NCBI GenBank assembly: GCA_934754975.1
Contig: CAKVKI010000121.1
Coordinates: forward strand, 1 to 7,928
Reading direction: 5' to 3'
DNA length: 7,928 bases
Source: an uncultured Alistipes sp.
Lineage (GTDB): Bacteria; Bacteroidota; Bacteroidia; Bacteroidales; Rikenellaceae
Part shown: one piece after another, positions 1 to 5,656 of the stretch
Layout: the number at the start of each line of letters is the position of its first letter
Position numbering within the stretch: the first letter of the stretch is position 1
Program-made: the position numbers and the translations under genes
The notes under the pieces: model-generated
Told to the model about the DNA's origin: nothing
What the model saw: the letters and a program-made list of their open reading frames with translations, nothing else
The model's database searches: none

Positions 1-40
1 TCCGACAAACAAACAAGTTCGCCGCAGGAATCTTTTCACT

Positions 41-48
41 TATTTTTG
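41..48 (+). promoter_or_regulatory. Candidate distal -7 box in the lutA leader
   Basis: TATTTTTG matches the Bacteroidetes -7 consensus TAnnTTTG at every fixed base. The expected -33 position about 20 bases upstream (near 17-20) reads GTTC, a poor match to TTTG. If used, it would give a leader of about 230 bases before lutA; no convincing ORF lies in that stretch. It could equally be a chance match, because such boxes are short. Confidence 0.3.
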
Positions 49-214
49 CCGCTTCCTCCTCCGGATTTCGCGGGCGCGGCTCCGCACGGGAAACGGACCT
101 GCGGAATTACTTCCCGCCGGCCGCCGAACCGGATTTCCGCACGCCGGGTTTCGCCTCCGCCGGTAACGTCGACAGGTGCAATTATAGCCGTTTTATATCC
201 AAAAAAGCCCGCCC

Positions 215-228
215 GGGAACAATTTCCC
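215..228. promoter_or_regulatory. Small dyad upstream of the proximal lutA promoter
   Basis: GGGAA (215-219) and TTCCC (224-228) form an inverted repeat around four bases. The dyad lies where the -33 element of the proximal promoter (box at 240-247) should be, and no TTTG is visible there. That placement would suit an operator or activator site controlling lut transcription. This is inference from position only; short dyads occur by chance and no regulator gene is in the window. Confidence 0.25.
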
Positions 229-239
229 CGCAAATCGGC

Positions 240-247
240 TATCTTTG
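240..247 (+). promoter_or_regulatory. Candidate proximal -7 box for lutABC
   Basis: TATCTTTG is a full match to TAnnTTTG and ends 38 bases before the lutA ATG. This would give a leader of roughly 30 bases, typical of this phylum. No clear -33 TTTG is present at the usual 19-21 base spacing, which suggests dependence on another factor or an incorrect call. There is no obvious Shine-Dalgarno before the lutA ATG, as is common in Bacteroidetes. Confidence 0.5.
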
Positions 248-285
248 GAAATACATACGCGAACAGCGACTAAAACGAACACCGC

Positions 286-1026
286 ATGAAAGTCGGATTA
301 TTCATTCCCTGTTACATCAACGCCGTTTATCCCGGGGTGGGACGCGCGTCGTACGAACTGCTCACGCGCCTGGGCTGCGACGTGGAGTATCCCCTCGACC
401 AGACCTGCTGCGGCCAGCCGATGGCCAACGCCGGATTCGAACGCGACGCCAAAGACCTCGCCGAACGCATGAACGCGCTTTTTGCGCAGTACGATTACGT
501 CGTCGGCCCGTCGGCCAGCTGCGTGGTCTTCGTGCGCGAGGGCTATCCGCGCCTGCTGGACGATTATAAGGAACACGCCTGCGTCGATTCCCGCATCTGG
601 GAGATCTGCGAATTTATCCACGACGTGGTGAAGCCGTCGAAAATCGACGCCCGCTTTCCGCACAAGGTGAGCCTGCACAACTCCTGTCACGGAGTCCGCA
701 AAATGGGCCTTTCGTCGCCCAGCGAACTCAACGTGCCCTATATGTCCAAACTGCGCGACCTGCTGTCGCTGGTCCGGGACGTCGAGATCGCCGAACCGTC
801 GCGCCGCGACGAGTGCTGCGGTTTCGGCGGCATGTTCTCCGTCGAGGAGAACGCCGTGTCGGTCTGCATGGGCCGAGACAAGGTCCGCGACCACATGGCC
901 ACCGGGGCCGAATACATCACGGGCGCCGACTCGTCGTGCCTGATGCACATGCAGGGAGTCATCGACCATGACAAACTCCCCGTGAAAACCATCCATGCCG
1001 TCGAAATCCTCAATTCGAAGTTATGA
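286..1026 (+). CDS. lutA: LutA, cysteine-rich Fe-S subunit of L-lactate oxidation complex
   Basis: LutA (YkgE in E. coli) is the cysteine-rich subunit of the LutABC complex, which oxidises L-lactate to pyruvate in the cytoplasm or at the inner membrane face. The 246-residue length is close to the family's usual 240. Two tandem CCG domains like those of heterodisulfide reductase subunit B are visible. The first has C9, the pair C41-C42 followed by Gly, and C79 in a PSASC motif. The second has C134 in SCHG, the pair C177-C178 followed by Gly-Phe-Gly-Gly, and C218 in DSSC. These cysteines are expected to bind Fe-S clusters. The start MKVGLFIPCY is at the usual place for the family, with C9 near the N-terminus. 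The gene overlaps lutB by ATGA (1023-1026), implying translational coupling. Other CCG proteins such as GlpC-like subunits are unlikely given the lutB and lutC neighbours. Confidence 0.95.
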   Translation: MKVGLFIPCYINAVYPGVGRASYELLTRLGCDVEYPLDQTCCGQPMANAGFERDAKDLAERMNALFAQYDYVVGPSASCVVFVREGYPRLLDDYKEHACVDSRIWEICEFIHDVVKPSKIDARFPHKVSLHNSCHGVRKMGLSSPSELNVPYMSKLRDLLSLVRDVEIAEPSRRDECCGFGGMFSVEENAVSVCMGRDKVRDHMATGAEYITGADSSCLMHMQGVIDHDKLPVKTIHAVEILNSKL

Positions 1027-2411
1027 GTACCCATTCCAAAGCCGCAAAAAAGTTCGTCGCCGACGCCCGGCGCACGGCATGGCACGACAAGGCGCTTTTC
1101 GCCGTCCGTGAGAAGCGCGACAAAATGGCGCACACGGTTCCCGAATGGGAGGAGCTGCGCCGCATGTCGTCCGAGATCAAACGCCATACGCTGAGCCGTC
1201 TGGGCCATTACCTCGAAGAGTTCGAGCGCAACGCCGCGGCCAACGGCATGGTCGTCCACTGGGCCGAAGACGCCGACGAGATGAACGCCACGGTGTGGCG
1301 GCTGGTGCGCGAACATGGCGGAAAGAACCTCATCAAGAGCAAGTCGATGCTTTCAGAGGAGTGCGGGCTGACGCCTTACCTGCGCCGGCGGGATGTCGAT
1401 GCCGTCGAGAGCGACCTCGGCGAACGGATCATGCAGCTGCTGCAACTGCCGCCGAGCCACATCGTGCTGCCCGCTATCGGCGTGCGGCGCGAGGAGGTGG
1501 GCGAGCTTTTCGAACGTGAGTTCGGCACCGAACACGGCAACAGCGACCCGACCTACCTGACTCACGAGGCGCGGCGCCAGCTGCGGCCCAAATTCCTCGG
1601 AGCCGATATTTCGATGACGGGCGTCAATTTCGCCGTGGCTTCCACCGGGGCGCTGGCCGTCTGCACCAACGAGGGCAACGCCGACATGGGCACTTCGTTC
1701 GCCGACCTGCATATCGCCATCATGGGACTCGAAAAGGTAATTCCCGACATGCAGGCTCTGGCGGTCTTCACCCGCCTGCTGGCGCGTTCGGGTACGGGAC
1801 AACCCGTCACGGCCTATACGTCGCTTTACCGCAAACCCGCTCCGGGCAAACAGATACACGTCATTATCGTCGATAACGGCCGTGCCGAATGGCTCTCCGA
1901 CCAGGCCCACCGCAACATGCTCAAATGCCTGCGCTGCGGCGCCTGCATGAATACCTGCCCCGTCTACCGGCGTTCGGGCGGCTATTCCTATTCGTATTTC
2001 ATTCCCGGACCGCTGGGCATCAACCTTTCGATGCTGCGTTCGCCCGAACTCCACCACGGCAACGTGTCGGCCTGCTCGCTGTGCTACTCCTGCTCGGACG
2101 TATGCCCGGCGATGATCGACCTCGGCGAACAGATCTATATGTGGCGGCAGGACCTCGCGCCGATGCACCTGGCCGATCCGGTGAAGAAACTGACGGTCAA
2201 AGGCATGGACTTCGTCATGGGCGGCCGGCGACGATTCTACGGCGGCATCGCGCTGGCCCGCGTGGCGGAACTGCTTCCGCACGCCGTACTCAACAACCGG
2301 TTCAATCCGTGGAGTGCCCCCGGCCGCGACATGCCGCCGTTCGCACCCAAGACGTTCAACGCCCTCTGGAAGCAGGGCAGCATACAATCAGGTAAACAGG
2401 AAGGAAAATGA
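1023..2411 (+). CDS. lutB: LutB, ferredoxin-type Fe-S subunit with LUD domain
   Basis: LutB (YkgF) is the largest LutABC subunit and probably carries electrons from lactate through two [4Fe-4S] clusters. The 462 residues compare with about 475 in E. coli and B. subtilis. Residues about 60-290 form the LUD (DUF162) domain, with the motif KSKSMLSEECGLT early and GVNFAVASTGALAV further on. A dicluster ferredoxin module follows: C302, C305, C308, C312-Pro and then C351, C354, C357, C361-Pro, all eight ligands present. The C-terminus has the family's NPWSAPGRDMPPFAP segment ending in FNALWKQG, matching the LutB C-terminal domain. The ATG overlaps the lutA stop by four bases, and its own stop overlaps the lutC ATG in the same way (2408-2411). 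This supports production of the three subunits from one transcript. No truncation or missing ligand is seen. Confidence 0.97.
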   Translation: MSTHSKAAKKFVADARRTAWHDKALFAVREKRDKMAHTVPEWEELRRMSSEIKRHTLSRLGHYLEEFERNAAANGMVVHWAEDADEMNATVWRLVREHGGKNLIKSKSMLSEECGLTPYLRRRDVDAVESDLGERIMQLLQLPPSHIVLPAIGVRREEVGELFEREFGTEHGNSDPTYLTHEARRQLRPKFLGADISMTGVNFAVASTGALAVCTNEGNADMGTSFADLHIAIMGLEKVIPDMQALAVFTRLLARSGTGQPVTAYTSLYRKPAPGKQIHVIIVDNGRAEWLSDQAHRNMLKCLRCGACMNTCPVYRRSGGYSYSYFIPGPLGINLSMLRSPELHHGNVSACSLCYSCSDVCPAMIDLGEQIYMWRQDLAPMHLADPVKKLTVKGMDFVMGGRRRFYGGIALARVAELLPHAVLNNRFNPWSAPGRDMPPFAPKTFNALWKQGSIQSGKQEGK

Positions 2412-2986
2412 GCAGCAAAGAGAACATATTGAAACGACTCGCCGCGGCCGGGATGCCCCAATGCGCCTATCCCGACTTCGGCTTTAAATCCCAGCATTTC
2501 GACGATACGGCGGCCGTGTTCGCCGAACGGCTCGAACAGGCCGGCGGCAAAGCCGTCCGAATGGCCGCCGCAGAGACGCTCGACGACGTCGTGCGCCGCT
2601 GTTATCCCGACGCGCGGACCATCGCTTCGGCGCTGTCCGAAGTAGCGCTCGCCACCGTGAATCCCGACAAGATCGAAGACCCGCGCGAGTTGGTCGATAT
2701 CGACCTGGGCGTGGTTGCGGGAGCTTTCGGCGTCGCCGAGAACGGCGCCGTGTGGATTCCGCAGGACGTGCGCCACAAGGCGCTCTATTTCGGCGTCACG
2801 GCGCTGATGATCGTCATTCCGCGCGATGCGCTGGTCGATACGATGCACCAGGCCGTCGTGCGCCCCGAAGTGGGCGATTTCGCTTACGGCTGCTTCATGT
2901 CTGGCCCCTCCAAGACGGCCGACATCGAGCAGGCGTTGGTTTTCGGCGCTCACGGCCCGATGTCCGTCACCGTCGTCCTGCGCTGA
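2408..2986 (+). CDS. lutC: LutC, LUD-domain subunit of L-lactate oxidation complex
   Basis: LutC (YkgG) is the third subunit of the lactate oxidation complex and consists essentially of one LUD domain; its exact role in catalysis is not settled. Family motifs visible are GVVAGAFGVAENGAVW (about residues 99-114), VIPRDALVDTMHQAV, and the C-terminal GPSKTADIEQALVFGAHGP. At 192 residues it is shorter than the roughly 230-240 of the E. coli and B. subtilis proteins, with the shortening in the N-terminal half. The LUD core looks complete, so it is probably functional. A purine-rich AGGAAGG stretch lies just upstream of the ATG inside the lutB end, a usable Shine-Dalgarno. The stop codon TGA (2984-2986) is contributed by the first unit of a 10-base tandem repeat array, which may mean the original 3' end was altered or extended. 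Confidence 0.95.
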   Translation: MSSKENILKRLAAAGMPQCAYPDFGFKSQHFDDTAAVFAERLEQAGGKAVRMAAAETLDDVVRRCYPDARTIASALSEVALATVNPDKIEDPRELVDIDLGVVAGAFGVAENGAVWIPQDVRHKALYFGVTALMIVIPRDALVDTMHQAVVRPEVGDFAYGCFMSGPSKTADIEQALVFGAHGPMSVTVVLR

Positions 2987-3137
2987 TTGCCGCTGATTGC
3001 CGTTGATCGCCGCGGAGTGTGTTTAGGGCTGCTGAATGTGTTGATCGGCACTGATCGTGTTGATTGTAGTTGATCGCCGCTGAATATTGCCGATCGTTGC
3101 CTATTACAGCCGATTGCACGGTTCGCGCCGATTGCCG
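2983..3137. repeat. Degenerate 10-base tandem repeat array
   Basis: About 13 units of a decamer with consensus near CTGATTGCCG can be read. Units at 2983 and 2993 are both CTGATTGCCG and the unit at 3003 is TTGATCGCCG. A 19-base unclear stretch follows. Then come CTGAATGTG (3032), TTGATCGGCA (3041), CTGATCGTG (3051), TTGATTGTAG (3060), TTGATCGCCG (3070), CTGAATATTG (3080), CCGATCGTTG (3090), CCTATTACAG (3100), CCGATTGCAC (3110) and CCGATTGCCG (3128). Spacing is mostly exactly 10 and sometimes 9, so the units stay in phase with the DNA helix. The first unit contains the lutC stop codon. A period of 10 is not a multiple of 3, so the repeat does not preserve a reading frame and is not a protein repeat. 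Function unknown. Confidence 0.8.
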
Positions 3138-3282
3138 CGGGTTGCGCCCCGGTGCGCCGTGTCGGGCATTATTGTCCTGCATGTCTCTCGCCCTTTCCGT
3201 CCGCCGGCCGCTTTCCCGGATCAGTGTGTTTTGCCGTTTTTTCGGCGGTCTCTTTCCGTCGGGATTTTCGCGTCTCATATGC

Positions 3283-3311
3283 GGCCGTCCTTCCCGTCCG
3301 GCAGGTGTTTT
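3283..3311. repeat. 29-base direct repeat, copy 1
   Basis: This copy begins GGCCGTCCTTCC and ends GGCAGGTGTTTT; it is identical to the copy at 3378-3406. Weaker similarity extends on both sides: GGAT lies 18 bases before both copies, and GTCGGGATTGTGT follows here against CCGGGGCTTGTGT after copy 2. The repeated unit may therefore have been about 65 bases. Confidence 0.9.
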
Positions 3312-3377
3312 GTCGGGATTGTGTCTGCCGGCCTTTTTCCCGAGGCTTCTCCGGCAGGATCATTCTGTCCCACGTAT

Positions 3378-3406
3378 GGCCGTCCTTCCCGTCCGGCAGG
3401 TGTTTT
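3378..3406. repeat. 29-base direct repeat, copy 2
   Basis: This is a perfect copy of 3283-3311, offset by 95 bases. The offset is not a multiple of three, so the copies fall in different reading frames, which argues that conservation is at DNA or RNA level. The bases at its end (TTCCGGGGCTTG, 3405-3416) recur at 3540-3551, where they contain the -33 element of the cutC promoter. Confidence 0.9.
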
Positions 3407-3547
3407 CCGGGGCTTGTGTGTCCGTTTTGCCGTATTCTTTCCGGTGCCGTCAATCCGTCGGGCCTCCGGCTGGGCTGGTGCTTTTTTTGCCGGACTGTAT
3501 AAACTCGTCCGTTCCGGTTCCTGCCATTGGCCTGCGGAGTTCCGGGG

Positions 3548-3579
3548 CTTGCTTTTCCGGCGTTGTTTTTTTACCTTTG
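3548..3579 (+). promoter_or_regulatory. cutC promoter, giving a probable leaderless mRNA
   Basis: A -33 element CTTG (3548-3551) and a perfect -7 box TACCTTTG (3572-3579) are separated by 20 bases, the optimal Bacteroidetes spacing. The box ends only four bases before the cutC ATG at 3584. Transcription normally begins a few bases after this box, so the RNA should start at or next to the AUG, leaving no room for a ribosome binding site. Confidence 0.7.
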
Positions 3580-3583
3580 CCGT

Positions 3584-4318
3584 ATGACGACCGAACTTTG
3601 TGCCTACTGCGTCGAAGCGTGCGAGACTGCCCGCCGTGCAGGTGTCGCGCGCGCCGAACTCTGCGCTTCTCCCTACGAGGGCGGCACGACCCCTTCGGCT
3701 GCGGCCATACGCATGGCGCGCCGCATCGAAGGATTGCAGCTCAGCGTGATGATCCGTCCCCGCGGCGGGGATTTCCTCTATGACGACGCCGAATTCCGCC
3801 AGATGCTCGAAGAGGTGCGCTTTGCCCGCGAATGCGGCGCCGACGGCGTGGTCTTCGGCCTGCTGACGCCCGACGGACGGGTCGATACGGCGCGTACGGC
3901 GGCCCTTGTGGACGAAGCCGGGCCGATGCAGACCACCTTCCACCGGGCGTTCGACATGACGCGCGACCTTCCCGAAGCATTGGAGGAGATCGTCCGCGCC
4001 GGATGCACCCGCATCCTGACCTCCGGCGGCCGCAATACGGCGCTCGAAGGCATCGACGACCTCCGCGCGCTCGTTTCCCTGTCTGCGGGACGCATCGAGA
4101 TCATGGCCGGCAGCGGCGTGAATCCGTCGAACGCGCGGCAGCTGGCCGCGGCGGGCGTCGATGCCCTCCATTTCAGCGCGCGTGGCATGCGCCCGAGCGG
4201 CATGGAGTATCGCAATCCGCAGATTTCGATGGGCGGTTGTCCCGGCGTGCCGGAGTACGCTTCGCCCTGCGCCGACGAACAGACCATCCGACAAATCCTG
4301 ACCGAATTAAACCGATGA
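3584..4318 (+). CDS. cutC: CutC family protein (copper homeostasis protein CutC)
   Basis: CutC is a cytoplasmic TIM-barrel protein historically linked to copper tolerance; its reaction is not firmly established. It is unrelated to choline TMA-lyase, which shares the symbol. The 244 residues match the family. Motifs visible are ELCA..P.EGGTTPS (residues 25-38), MIRPRGGDFLY (56-66), FHRAFD (119-124), LTSGG (145-149) and IMAGSGVN further on. Cysteines cluster at the N-terminus (C6, C9, C13, C27), possible metal contacts. I chose ATG 3584 because family proteins start just before the ELCxY strand. An in-frame ATG at 3527 would add 19 unrelated residues and lies upstream of the promoter's -7 box. 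The gene overlaps the following lipoprotein gene by ATGA (4315-4318), so the two are probably translated together. Confidence 0.95.
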   Translation: MTTELCAYCVEACETARRAGVARAELCASPYEGGTTPSAAAIRMARRIEGLQLSVMIRPRGGDFLYDDAEFRQMLEEVRFARECGADGVVFGLLTPDGRVDTARTAALVDEAGPMQTTFHRAFDMTRDLPEALEEIVRAGCTRILTSGGRNTALEGIDDLRALVSLSAGRIEIMAGSGVNPSNARQLAAAGVDALHFSARGMRPSGMEYRNPQISMGGCPGVPEYASPCADEQTIRQILTELNR

Positions 4319-5502
4319 AACGCATTTTCCTCCTGCTTCTGGGATTTTCCCTCTGCGCCTGCGGCCGTTACGGCTGCGGCGTTCCCGCCGAATACGAACC
4401 CCTGCTCGACGCTGCGCTGGCCGACTGTCCGCGCGCCGACAGCCTGCGGCAGCTGTTGCGCGAAACTCCGCGCAACCGGCGCGAGGGGATGGCTTTCCTG
4501 CTTGCCTGTATGCCGCAGGGCGACCGTGATACGATGCGGCTCGACCTGCTGCGCGAGAATGTCGAATATGCCTACCGCGCACGCGCCGAGTACCCGTGGA
4601 CGCGCGCACTGCCCGACTCGGTCTTCCTGAACGACGTGCTTCCCTACGCCGTCGTGGACGAGGTGCGCGACAGCTGGCGGCCCGACTTTTACGCCCGCTT
4701 CGCCCGCCGTGCGGCCGGAGCCGCGGACGTCCGCGCCGCCGTCGACTCGATCAACCGGCATATCAGCGCCGATGTCGCCGTCGAATACAACACCGCCCGC
4801 GAAAAAACCAACCAGAGCCCCGCCGAGTCGATGCGCCAGCATATGGCCTCCTGCACGGGCCTTTCGGTCCTGCTGGTCGATGCCCTGCGCGCCGCGGGCA
4901 TTCCCGCGCGCTTCGCCGGGACTCCCGCCTGGCACGACGATAGGGGCAACCACAGCTGGGTCGAGGTGTGGATCGACGGCCGCTGGCATTTCACGGAGTA
5001 TTATTTTCCGGGAAGACTCGATTATGCCTGGTTTTTCGCCGATGCGGGACAGGCGTCGCCCGGCGACCGTGGGCACGGCATTTTCGCTGTCTCGTTCCGG
5101 CCCACGGGCGACTGGTTTCCGATGGTGTGGAGCGAGGATTCGCGCGAGGTCCACGGCGTGAACGTCACGCAGCGTTACCGCGACCTTTATGCCGCCTATG
5201 CCGATGACCTCGCCGTGCAGGGACGGCATACGGCCGTGACCTTCATAATGTACGACAAGGCGGCGCATGCCGGGCGTTCCGATGCGCGCGTGGCGGCCAA
5301 CGTCGATGTTTTCTGCGGTTCGGAGCAGATGGGCGGCGGCCGTACGGCAGGTCCCCGGCAGGACATGAACGACGCCTTGCGCTTTCTGCTGGAAAAGGGA
5401 AAAACCTATACTTTCCGCTATGAAAACTCCCGCGGTGAACCGACCGAAGTGACCGCTGCAGTGGCCGACGCTCCGCTGACCGTTACCGGTTATATGGAAT
5501 AG
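4315..5502 (+). CDS. Lipoprotein with transglutaminase-like domain
   Basis: This is a predicted 395-residue envelope lipoprotein of the transglutaminase-like (papain fold) group common in Bacteroidetes; the substrate is unknown. The N-terminus MKRIFLLLLGFSLCAC is a signal peptide with a somewhat unusual lipobox L13-C14-A15-C16, so lipidation at C16 is likely but not certain. Residues about 30-130 form an N-terminal region with EGMAFLLACMPQGD and NDVLPYAVVDEVRDSWRPDFY, typical of these proteins. The core has C180 in SCTGLSVLLVDALRAAGIPAR and H213 in NHSWVEVWIDGRWHF. The third catalytic position appears to be E228 rather than the usual Asp. The last 90 residues look like a small beta domain. 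The start is set by the signal peptide; the open frame continues upstream inside cutC but makes no sense there. ATGA overlap with cutC suggests coupling. It may be a protease, amidase or cross-linker, or a non-enzymatic fold. Confidence 0.85.
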   Translation: MKRIFLLLLGFSLCACGRYGCGVPAEYEPLLDAALADCPRADSLRQLLRETPRNRREGMAFLLACMPQGDRDTMRLDLLRENVEYAYRARAEYPWTRALPDSVFLNDVLPYAVVDEVRDSWRPDFYARFARRAAGAADVRAAVDSINRHISADVAVEYNTAREKTNQSPAESMRQHMASCTGLSVLLVDALRAAGIPARFAGTPAWHDDRGNHSWVEVWIDGRWHFTEYYFPGRLDYAWFFADAGQASPGDRGHGIFAVSFRPTGDWFPMVWSEDSREVHGVNVTQRYRDLYAAYADDLAVQGRHTAVTFIMYDKAAHAGRSDARVAANVDVFCGSEQMGGGRTAGPRQDMNDALRFLLEKGKTYTFRYENSRGEPTEVTAAVADAPLTVTGYME

Positions 5503-5514
5503 CGGCCGCCTGTA

Positions 5515-5560
5515 TCTGCGCCATCGGCACGGGATGTATAGGATATCCGGATTGCGCAGA
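5515..5560 (+). other. Imperfect hairpin downstream of the transglutaminase gene
   Basis: TCTGCGC (5515-5521) pairs perfectly with GCGCAGA (5554-5560). After one mismatch, ATC (5523-5525) pairs with GAT (5550-5552). The loop contains the palindrome GGATATCC (5541-5548). No T-run follows, so it is not a classical terminator. It could be a 3' UTR structure; significance is uncertain. Confidence 0.3.
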
Positions 5561-5620
5561 GACCTAATTGCCGCCGGACGGTTGCACCCGATCTGTTGAG
5601 CGGCTTTCCAGGTTATAAAT

Positions 5621-5656
5621 AAGAATAAACCGGACTCACAGGTCCGGTTTATTCTT
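5621..5656. terminator. Bidirectional intrinsic terminator
   Basis: AAGAATAAACCGGAC (5621-5635) and GTCCGGTTTATTCTT (5642-5656) form a perfect 15-bp stem with a six-base loop. The arms are A-rich at one end and T-rich at the other, so either strand gives a hairpin followed by U-rich sequence. It lies between the convergent transglutaminase (+) and GNAT (-) genes and should end both transcripts. The right arm touches the first base of the GNAT stop codon (5656-5658). Confidence 0.9.

Larger units (their letters stand above)
3138..3583. other. Gene-free, A-poor and T-rich intergenic block
   Basis: No credible gene lies between the decamer array and cutC. In 3181-3480 I counted 18 A and 100 T in 300 bases on the + strand, i.e. 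6% A and 33% T at about 61% G+C. The same deficit continues at 3481-3540 (7 A in 60). Because every stop codon contains A, all three + frames stay open for long stretches by composition alone. The translations are Cys/Phe/Pro/Arg-rich with no family resemblance. The antisense frames give basic, low-complexity strings that change frame between repeat copies. Words such as TTTTCCGG, TTTGCCG and GTCCGGCAGG recur. It may be a long untranslated region, a non-coding RNA or decayed repeat DNA; the sequence does not decide. Confidence 0.75.

Noticed and set aside
60..200. Possible riboswitch in the GC-rich leader on either strand
   Set aside because: I looked for TPP, cobalamin and SAM core motifs and did not find them; only scattered GC-rich pairings are present.
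46..273. Open frame of 75 codons in the lutA leader
   Set aside because: The translation is Pro/Arg/Ala-rich without family resemblance, and the stretch holds candidate promoter elements.
1353..2387. Long antisense frames opposite lutB
   Set aside because: These are mirror frames of a GC-rich gene with clear Fe-S ligands on the + strand. The antisense translations are His/Arg/Ala-rich and unlike any family.
3283..3406. CRISPR-like repeat pair
   Set aside because: There are only two perfect copies, with a 66-base gap that itself contains related words. There is no regular array and no cas gene.
2967..3453. Antisense open frames giving basic, repetitive proteins
   Set aside because: They are explained by repeat DNA and skewed composition. 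No promoter or start signal is seen, and the repeat offset of 95 does not preserve the frame.
3527..3583. Upstream ATG for cutC at 3527
   Set aside because: It would add 19 residues foreign to the family and contains the -33 and -7 promoter elements.
3070..3783. Long + strand open frames in the lutC-cutC gap
   Set aside because: All three frames are open because the strand lacks A, and one runs out of frame into cutC. The translations have no recognisable domain and the 29-base repeats fall in different frames.
5515..5560. tRNA or small structured RNA gene downstream of the transglutaminase gene
   Set aside because: There is no acceptor/TPC-arm pattern. The hairpin is imperfect and lacks a T-run, so it is listed only as a low-confidence structure.
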